Origin: Bryobacterales bacterium
Lineage (GTDB): Bacteria; Acidobacteriota; Terriglobia; Bryobacterales; Bryobacteraceae
NCBI GenBank assembly: GCA_003142185.1
Contig: PLOR01000060.1
Coordinates: forward strand, 1-32,319
DNA: 32,319 bases
Reading direction: 5' to 3'
Positions 27,153-32,319 of the stretch are shown here, piece after piece. The notes beneath the pieces are model-generated. The model was not told where the DNA came from, did not search any database, and saw only the letters and a program-made list of their open reading frames with translations. Position 1 is the first letter of the stretch. The number at the start of each line of letters is the position of its first letter. The translations under genes and the position numbers were made by a program.

Positions 27153-27202
27153 GGGGACAGGCACGAAGTTTCGCAAAAGCAGCGAAATTCGTGCCAGTCC
27201 CC
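27153..27202. repeat. Long palindromic repeat, family 5, likely bidirectional terminator
   Basis: The arms 27153-27174 (starting GGGGACAGGCACGAA) and 27182-27202 (TTCGTGCCAGTCCCC at its end) pair along about 20 bp with two interruptions, around an AAAAGCA loop. It lies between convergent gene ends and is followed by GTTTTG on the plus strand. It is the strongest hairpin in the 3' half of the window. Confidence 0.75.
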
Positions 27203-27230
27203 GTTTTGCAGCGCCCGCTTTGCAGCGCCG

Positions 27231-29420
27231 TCAGTGGCTGACCACGGCCGTCAGCGGCGTGCTCCGCGACGACCCGCCGACCAAGATCTTGTATTCTCCC
27301 GGCAGCAGGCTCCAATCGTCTTTTTGTTCATCGAAGATCGAAAGGAACTTCGGATCGAGCGGCAGGGTGACGGTCTTCGATGCGCCGGGAGCCAGCGCGA
27401 CTTTATCCCACGCCACCAGCCGCTTTGGCGGTTCATTGGCGGCGGCCGGCAGCCCGGCGTAGACCTCGACAATCTCAACGCCGGCGCGCTTGCCCGTGTT
27501 CCGCACCGTGAACGAGACGCTGTCAATGGCCGCCTTGAGGCCTGAGTACGCGAAGCTGGTGTAGCTGAGGCCATGGCCGAAGGCGAATAGCGGCTGCTTG
27601 TCTTCGGCATCGAACCACTTGTAGCCGACCTTCAGGCCCTCGGTGTAGTCGATATCGAAATCGGGCAGCCGGCCGCGTCCGCCGCGGCCCCCGCCGGCGG
27701 GAATCAGATCGATGCCGGGAATTTGCGGATGCGGAAGATCGGCGTCGGTTTTCGGGAACGTGACGGGCAGTTTGGCGGACGGGTTGACGTCGCCGAAGAG
27801 AATGTTGGCCGCGGCCTGCGCGCCGCATATGCCCGGGTACCAGACCTCGAGCGCGGCGCTGACCTGCCCGATCCAGGGCATGGAGACCGCGCCGCCGGTT
27901 TCGAGCACGACGATGGTATGCGGATTGGCGGCGGCCACCGCGCTCACCAGGTCGTCCTGTTTATCGGGCAGCGTCAAAGTGGGCACATCGCGGCCTTCGC
28001 TGGTGGGCTGGTTGACGAAGACGATGGCGATTTCCGCAGCCTTGGCCAGTGCCGCGGCGGCCGCGGGGTCGGCGCCATCGTTGAATTCCACCTTGGCCTT
28101 GGGCGCCTTGGCGCGAATCGCCGCGAGCGGCGACGAAGGAAACCACACGGGCACGTTCCAGCGGGCGCGGTCGGCGCCCGGCGCATCGACCTGCGCGGAA
28201 CCGCCGCCCGAGAGCACGCCCGAATCGGCATGAGCTCCGATGACGGCGATGGACTTGACCATCGCGGCATTCAGCGGAAGCTGGCCGCGGTCGTTCTTCA
28301 GCAGCACCGAAGCCTGCTCGGCGATCCGCTGCGCGAGTTCGGCGCCGGCGAAGGGATCCACCACACGGCCGCGCGGTGGGTCATCCACAATGCCGGCCGC
28401 GAATTCGGTGCGCACAATGCGGTGCACCATATCGTCGAGCCGCGCCAGGGGCACATCCCCGTTCGTCACCGCCGTCTTCAGCGGGTCCCCGAAATATCGG
28501 TAGCCCGGCTCTTCGTTATCGAGCCCGGCCAGCGCGGCCTTGGCGGTGGAATGCGTCCCACCCCAATCGGACAGCACGAAGCCCTGAAAACCCCAAGCCT
28601 TCTTCAGCACGCTATTGAGCAGGTAGCTGTTCTCGCACGCCCAATCGCCATTCACCTTGTTGTAAGAGCACATCACCATGCCGGGCTGCCCTTCGGTTAC
28701 GGCGATCTCAAATGCCAGCAGGTCGGTTTCGCGCATGGCGCGTTTGCCGAGCTTGACGTTGCCGATGCTCCGTCCCGTCTCCTGGTCGTTGAAGGCGTAA
28801 TGCTTCACGTCGCCGATGAGGTTCTGGCTCTGCAGCCCGCGAATGAGCTGAGCTACCATCTTGCCGGCCAGGACCGGGTCCTCGCCCTGATATTCGAAAT
28901 TGCGGCCGTTGCGCGGCTCGCGGGTGATGTCGACGCCGCCGCCCAGGGTGACGTTATACTGCTGGTCGCGCAGCTCGCGGCCGATCAACTTGCCGTATTC
29001 AAACGCGAGCTTCGGGTCCCAGGTGGCGGCCTCGCCAATGGTGGACGGCAGCAGCGTGGCGTAGCGCCCGCGGTCGGCGGCGCTCCGCACCCCGACCGCC
29101 GAATCGGCCAACTGCAGGTCCGGAAGTCCCAGCCTGGGTATGCCCGCGATCATCCCGGCGCCGCCGTTGGAGCGGGAGCCAGCGGCCCCGAAGCCGCCCG
29201 CGCCATGGACGAGCACAATCTTCTCGTCGAGTGTCATTTCCGCCAGAACCAGGTCGGCCCGCTTATCCGGTGACAGGCTCTTATCCATCCACGGACCATG
29301 CACTGCCGGCGTTTGCGGCTGCGGCGGCTGCGCCCAGGCCGGCAAGAAAGCCAGTGCCGCCACAGCTCCAGCCGTCGCGGCCACCAGTGCCAGTTTCCTA
29401 CCTCTTGTATAGTGATTCAC
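27231..29420 (-). CDS. Secreted glycoside hydrolase family 3 (beta-glucosidase-like)
   Basis: A 729-residue GH3 enzyme, probably releasing terminal beta-linked glucose or xylose; the exact substrate is not readable. It has a signal peptide (about residues 1-30, LALVAATAGAVAALAFLPAWA with cleavage before Gln), an N-terminal TIM-barrel with Lys206-His207 (DVKHYAFND) and the nucleophile Asp285 in GFVLSDWGGTHS, an alpha/beta sandwich domain, and a C-terminal fibronectin-III-like domain (FTVRNTGKRAG). The start is taken as the GTG at 29420, which has GGGAGGG 10 bases upstream and leaves a normal signal peptide. The frame stays open to 29513 but adds an unlikely leader. It acts in the periplasm or outside. 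Confidence 0.93.
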   Translation of the reverse strand: MNHYTRGRKLALVAATAGAVAALAFLPAWAQPPQPQTPAVHGPWMDKSLSPDKRADLVLAEMTLDEKIVLVHGAGGFGAAGSRSNGGAGMIAGIPRLGLPDLQLADSAVGVRSAADRGRYATLLPSTIGEAATWDPKLAFEYGKLIGRELRDQQYNVTLGGGVDITREPRNGRNFEYQGEDPVLAGKMVAQLIRGLQSQNLIGDVKHYAFNDQETGRSIGNVKLGKRAMRETDLLAFEIAVTEGQPGMVMCSYNKVNGDWACENSYLLNSVLKKAWGFQGFVLSDWGGTHSTAKAALAGLDNEEPGYRYFGDPLKTAVTNGDVPLARLDDMVHRIVRTEFAAGIVDDPPRGRVVDPFAGAELAQRIAEQASVLLKNDRGQLPLNAAMVKSIAVIGAHADSGVLSGGGSAQVDAPGADRARWNVPVWFPSSPLAAIRAKAPKAKVEFNDGADPAAAAALAKAAEIAIVFVNQPTSEGRDVPTLTLPDKQDDLVSAVAAANPHTIVVLETGGAVSMPWIGQVSAALEVWYPGICGAQAAANILFGDVNPSAKLPVTFPKTDADLPHPQIPGIDLIPAGGGRGGRGRLPDFDIDYTEGLKVGYKWFDAEDKQPLFAFGHGLSYTSFAYSGLKAAIDSVSFTVRNTGKRAGVEIVEVYAGLPAAANEPPKRLVAWDKVALAPGASKTVTLPLDPKFLSIFDEQKDDWSLLPGEYKILVGGSSRSTPLTAVVSH

Positions 29421-29450
29421 GACTGGTACACCCTCCCGTTGAGCGAGCGT

Positions 29451-29468
29451 GCGCCGCGCAGGCGGCGC
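29451..29468. repeat. Short palindrome in the divergent GH3 gap
   Basis: GCGCCGC (29451-29457) and GCGGCGC (29462-29468) form a 7-bp stem with a 4-base loop, upstream of the GH3 gene. The surrounding AT-richer DNA (about 29480-29560) probably holds the divergent promoters. TATTAT at 29551-29556 is a possible -10 for the plus-strand gene. Confidence 0.4.
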
Positions 29469-29597
29469 TACGAAGATTCTTCCCACGCAAAGCTTGATTT
29501 TACTCGATATCATTTTCGTTTATGAAATCGCTGCCGACTCCGCCGTGCGCTATTATTTGGAGGCCAGAGCGAATCACACTGAAGGAGTATTACAATA

Positions 29598-30596
29598 ATG
29601 AAACATTTCGCACTCGTCCTGATGGTGACCGCGGCGTTCGCCGCCGAGGGCTACCACGTTCTCAACAAGATCAAAATCGGCGGCACCGGTGGCTGGGACT
29701 ACGTCACAGCGGATGGCGCCAATCACCGGCTTTACGTCTCCCACGGCACCAGCATCGCGATCGTGGATACTGATACCGGCAGCGTGGTGGGCGGTGTCTC
29801 CGAGCTGCATGGCGTGCACGGCATCGCAATCGCGGCCGAACTCAACAAGGGCTTCATCAGCAACGGGCAATCGAGCACCGTGACGGTGTTCGATCTCTCC
29901 ACCTTCGCCAAGACCGCCGAAATCCCGGCGGGGCAAAATCCCGATGCTATTTGCTATGAGCCGAAGACCGAGCGCGTGTTCACCTTCAACGGCCGCTCCG
30001 GCGACTCCACCGCGATTGACGCCAAATCCAACGCCGTGTTGGCGACCTTCCCGCTCGGCGGGAAGCCCGAGTTCTGCGTCGCCCCTGGCGATGGGAAGCT
30101 CTACGACAACCTGGAAGACAAGTCGGAACTGGTGGAGATCGATGCCGCCAAACCCGAAGTCACCCGCACCGCCAAGCTCGACCCGTGCGATGGTCCTTCC
30201 GGCCTGGCCATCGATACCAAGGATGGCGTGCTGTTTTCCGTCTGCGGCAATAAGATGATGGCGGTGACCGATATCAAGCAGATGAAAGTGATCGCCACCC
30301 CCGCGATCGGACAGGGACCGGATGCGGCGGGGTACGATCCTGGCGCGGGCCTGGCCTTCAGCTCTAACGGCCGCGACGGCACGCTCACCCTGGTCAAACA
30401 GGTGAACGGCAAATGGCAGCCCGTCGAGACCGTCACCACCGAATCTGGCGCGCGCACCATGGCCGTGGACACCAAGACTCACAAAGTCTACCTGCTCACC
30501 GCGGAATTCGGGCCGATGCCAGAAGCTAAAGCCGGCCAGAGAGTCCGCCCGCCGGTTCTGCCGGATACATTCCACGTGCTGGTGGTCGGCAAATAA
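29598..30596 (+). CDS. Secreted YncE-like (YVTN) beta-propeller protein
   Basis: A 332-residue protein with a short signal peptide (MKHFALVLMVTAAFAAEG) followed by repeated beta-propeller blades of the YVTN/YncE type. Blade sequences include YVSHGTSIAIVDTDTGSVVG, GFISNGQSSTVTVFDLSTF and GLAFSSNGRDGTLTLVK. Each blade pairs a Gly/Asn turn with a VxD(L/T) strand. Such proteins are common in soil bacteria and usually act as extracytoplasmic binding or structural domains; no catalytic residues are evident. AAGGAG lies 10 bases before the ATG. It is transcribed away from the GH3 gene. Confidence 0.85.
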   Translation: MKHFALVLMVTAAFAAEGYHVLNKIKIGGTGGWDYVTADGANHRLYVSHGTSIAIVDTDTGSVVGGVSELHGVHGIAIAAELNKGFISNGQSSTVTVFDLSTFAKTAEIPAGQNPDAICYEPKTERVFTFNGRSGDSTAIDAKSNAVLATFPLGGKPEFCVAPGDGKLYDNLEDKSELVEIDAAKPEVTRTAKLDPCDGPSGLAIDTKDGVLFSVCGNKMMAVTDIKQMKVIATPAIGQGPDAAGYDPGAGLAFSSNGRDGTLTLVKQVNGKWQPVETVTTESGARTMAVDTKTHKVYLLTAEFGPMPEAKAGQRVRPPVLPDTFHVLVVGK

Positions 30597-30599
30597 GGG

Positions 30600-30659
30600 G
30601 TGAGGCAGGTCCCCGACCTGCCAACAGGCAAACATTGGCAGGTCGGGGACCTGCCTCAC
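30600..30659. repeat. Paired palindromic repeat, family 1 (two inverted copies)
   Basis: Two 25-base copies of the repeat seen at 673-697 stand head to head at 30600-30624 and 30635-30659, separated by 10 bases. Each is itself a hairpin, and together they are a perfect 25-bp inverted repeat. The pair fills almost the whole 66-bp gap between convergent genes, the arrangement known from BIMEs in enterobacteria. Confidence 0.85.
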
Positions 30660-30662
30660 ACA

Positions 30663-31691
30663 TCACCGCATGCGTCTTGGCGGCCGCAGCAACCTCCGCG
30701 GCAGCTTCGAAAGATACGTCAGCCGCTCCACCATCGGCAACAACCGGCGCACGGTGCGGCCGTGCAAAATCAGGCTGCCAATCACCAGCGCCGGATGCGG
30801 GATGGTGGTGCAGCAGCGCGAACAGACGTCCACTTCGCCGCCGCGGCCGGAGACGTGCAGGCGTCGCATGCGCTCCATCTCGGCCGAGTTCCAGATCTGC
30901 ACCAGCGATTGGTCCGCCAGGTTCCCCAGCGGCGCGCCATCCAGCATGTAGCTCTGGCAGCAGGGATACACGTCGCCGTTCTGTTTGACGTACATGGGGC
31001 CGCGCCACAGGTAGTGGCAGGGGTGCTTCCAATCTTCCGCGGCGTGGCCTGCGTCCGGCCGCATCAGGTTGGTCTCGTCTTCCTTGATGCGCACCTGGTC
31101 CACGCCGGGAAGTGCGCTCCAGAACGCGAGGAAATCGCCGACCTCTCCGGCGTTGCCCTCCATGCACACCATCTGCACCACCACTTGCAGCTTGGATCGC
31201 CGCTCTTGCTTCATGCGCGCGAATCGCACGAAATTATCGCGCACCTTTTCGAACTTGGCGCCCTTGCGGTAGAACTCGAAGGTCTCCTTCTTAGCGCCGT
31301 CGAAGCTGAGCGTGATCTCATCGAGCGGCGAATCGAGCACGCGGCCGGCAAGACGCTCGTCGAGAAACGTGCCGTTGGTCGAAAGCAGCGTCGCAATGCT
31401 GTGACGATGGCAGAACTCGATGCGGTCGAAGATGCGCGGGTCCATGAACGGCTCGCCGAGGCCGATCAGCATCATATGCTCGGCCGAATCGGCGGATTCG
31501 CGGACCAGCCGCTCGAAGATCGCGTCCGCCATGTCGGCTTTAGGCTGTGCGTGGGTCTCGCGTGGGCACATCGGGCAGTACAGATTGCATTTGGCGGTAG
31601 TCTCTACGATGTATTCGACCGGCAGCGCGCGTAGCGTCGTCCGCCGCCGCAGATAGCCCCACAAAAGCTTTGCCCGGTTCCAGCCCCGCAT
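30663..31691 (-). CDS. Radical SAM protein with SPASM domain
   Basis: A 342-residue radical SAM enzyme. Cys35, Cys39 and Cys42 in CNLYCPMC bind the SAM-cleaving iron-sulfur cluster. STNGT and LSFDGAKKETFEFYRKG lie in the barrel. The C-terminal SPASM-type region has cysteines in HPCHYLW, DVYPCCQSY, and VDVCSRCC, and the typical GNLADQSLVQIWNS, so one or two auxiliary clusters are likely. The substrate is unknown: no precursor peptide gene is visible nearby. The C-terminus ends in a basic stretch (LPRRLLRPPRRMR). The ATG at 31691 has a TACAAT 8 bases upstream, which may be the -10 of a nearly leaderless message. Confidence 0.9.
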   Translation of the reverse strand: MRGWNRAKLLWGYLRRRTTLRALPVEYIVETTAKCNLYCPMCPRETHAQPKADMADAIFERLVRESADSAEHMMLIGLGEPFMDPRIFDRIEFCHRHSIATLLSTNGTFLDERLAGRVLDSPLDEITLSFDGAKKETFEFYRKGAKFEKVRDNFVRFARMKQERRSKLQVVVQMVCMEGNAGEVGDFLAFWSALPGVDQVRIKEDETNLMRPDAGHAAEDWKHPCHYLWRGPMYVKQNGDVYPCCQSYMLDGAPLGNLADQSLVQIWNSAEMERMRRLHVSGRGGEVDVCSRCCTTIPHPALVIGSLILHGRTVRRLLPMVERLTYLSKLPRRLLRPPRRMR

Positions 31692-31713
31692 GAGCCTCTA
31701 TTGTATCCGGTGG

Positions 31714-31737
31714 GTGGGGCATGCTTAGCTTGCCAAC
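31714..31737. repeat. Degenerate palindromic repeat, family 2
   Basis: A 24-base unit reading GTGGGGCATGC...TTGCCAAC, an imperfect version of the element at 3901-3927 in opposite orientation. It lies in the divergent gap before the SDR gene, which shows no clear promoter otherwise. Confidence 0.4.
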
Positions 31738-31782
31738 GCCCGCTTGCGAGCGCATTTCTTCACTACACTGGAATCTGGTGCG

Positions 31783-32319
31783 ATGAAGATCGCGATTACG
31801 GGCGCTTCGGGTTTCATCGGGCGGCGACTGATGAAGCTGCTTGCCGCGCGCGGCCATCGGCTGCACGTGCTGAGCCGTCATGCAGGCACCAATCTGCCAG
31901 CGGGGGTCCAGCTCTCCGTATGGGACCCGCTTCTCGGTCCGGCGCCGGAGGACGCTCTGCTGGATGCGGACGCAGTGTTGCACCTGGCTGGAGAACCCGT
32001 GGCGCAACGCTGGACCGCCGCGGCCAAACAGCGCATACGCGACAGCCGGGTGGTCGGTACGAGCCACCTGGTCGCGGCGCTGGCCGACTGCTCGCCGCGG
32101 CCGGCGACGCTGGTGTGCGCTTCCGCCATCGGCTACTACGGCTCGCGCGGCGATGAGTTACTCAGCGAGGATTCCGCCCCCGGCACGGGCTTTCTAGCGG
32201 ACGTTTGCGTGGGCTGGGAGCGGGAAGCGGCGAAGGCCGAGGCGCTCGGCATGCGGGTCACGCGGATTCGCACCGGCGTGGTGCTCGATCCGCGGGGCGG
32301 CGCGCTGAAACCGATGCTG
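31783..32319 (+). CDS. TIGR01777-family NAD-dependent epimerase (YfcH-like), 3' end beyond the window
   Basis: The first 179 residues of an atypical short-chain dehydrogenase. MKIAITGASGFIGRRLMKLL carries the nucleotide-binding GXXGXXG. VLHLAGEPVAQRWTAAAKQ and SAIGYYGSRGDELLSEDS are signatures of the TIGR01777/SDR39U1 group, in which YYG holds the active-site tyrosine region. The natural substrate of this family is unknown; members are cytoplasmic. The frame is open to the window edge; about 120 residues should be missing. The start ATG has only a weak GGTG upstream. Confidence 0.92.
   Translation, partial: MKIAITGASGFIGRRLMKLLAARGHRLHVLSRHAGTNLPAGVQLSVWDPLLGPAPEDALLDADAVLHLAGEPVAQRWTAAAKQRIRDSRVVGTSHLVAALADCSPRPATLVCASAIGYYGSRGDELLSEDSAPGTGFLADVCVGWEREAAKAEALGMRVTRIRTGVVLDPRGGALKPML

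Noticed and set aside
27723-29273. A 516-codon plus-strand open frame opposite the GH3 gene
   Set aside because: The GH3 protein on the minus strand is complete and conserved; the opposite frame shows no family features.

Overview
This is a GC-rich bacterial chromosome segment, most likely from an Acidobacteriota (Solibacter/Bryobacter-like) genome. That placement is an inference. It rests on the continuous str–S10–spc–alpha gene order, a secreted GH3 enzyme beside a secreted YVTN-type propeller, and many short GC-rich palindromes and 7-bp repeats in the gaps. No marker here settles the species.

Layout. 1-2231: a DinB-family protein (+) converges on purH (-). 2343-4966: a compact toxin-antitoxin island made of a nucleotidyltransferase/HEPN pair (+), a ChpS/ChpB-type MazEF pair (+), about 430 bp of nested palindromes, and an MntA/HepT pair (-). 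5102-5150: a strong intrinsic terminator. 5172-25727: an unbroken minus-strand run of 35 translation, secretion and transcription genes. In transcription order these are rpsL, rpsG, fusA, tuf, rpsJ, rplC, rplD, rplW, rplB, rpsS, rplV, rpsC, rplP, rpmC, rpsQ, rplN, rplX, rplE, rpsN, rpsH, rplF, rplR, rpsE, rpmD, rplO, secY, adk, map, infA, rpmJ, rpsM, rpsK, rpsD, rpoA, rplQ. A good sigma-70-type promoter (25971-25999) and a leader of about 240 nt precede rpsL. 26097-32319: accessory genes, namely a divergent uncharacterised protein, a GYD-domain protein, a secreted GH3 beta-glucosidase, a secreted YncE-like propeller, a radical SAM/SPASM protein and the start of a TIGR01777-type SDR epimerase cut off by the window end.

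The ribosomal run is tightly coupled. Many neighbours overlap by 1 or 4 nt (ATGA, GTGA, TGATG). Its few larger gaps hold repeats: three gaps (rpoA/rpsD, rplN/rpsQ, rplC/rpsJ) carry inverted arrays of a degenerate 7-bp unit close to RGAAGTC, and two (adk/secY, rpsK/rpsD) carry short perfect palindromes. All four convergent gene gaps in the window contain strong palindromes, so these repeats probably serve as bidirectional terminators whatever their origin. uS4, bL36, uS14 and uL24 are all in zinc-binding form.

The points most worth a second look are the triple toxin-antitoxin island with its matching 11-nt gene overlaps, the heptad arrays inside the ribosomal operon, the dispersed palindrome families, the roughly 124-residue RD/Pro/Ala-rich tail of uS3, and the repeat-bearing rpsL leader. 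No tRNA, rRNA, CRISPR array or insertion sequence was seen.
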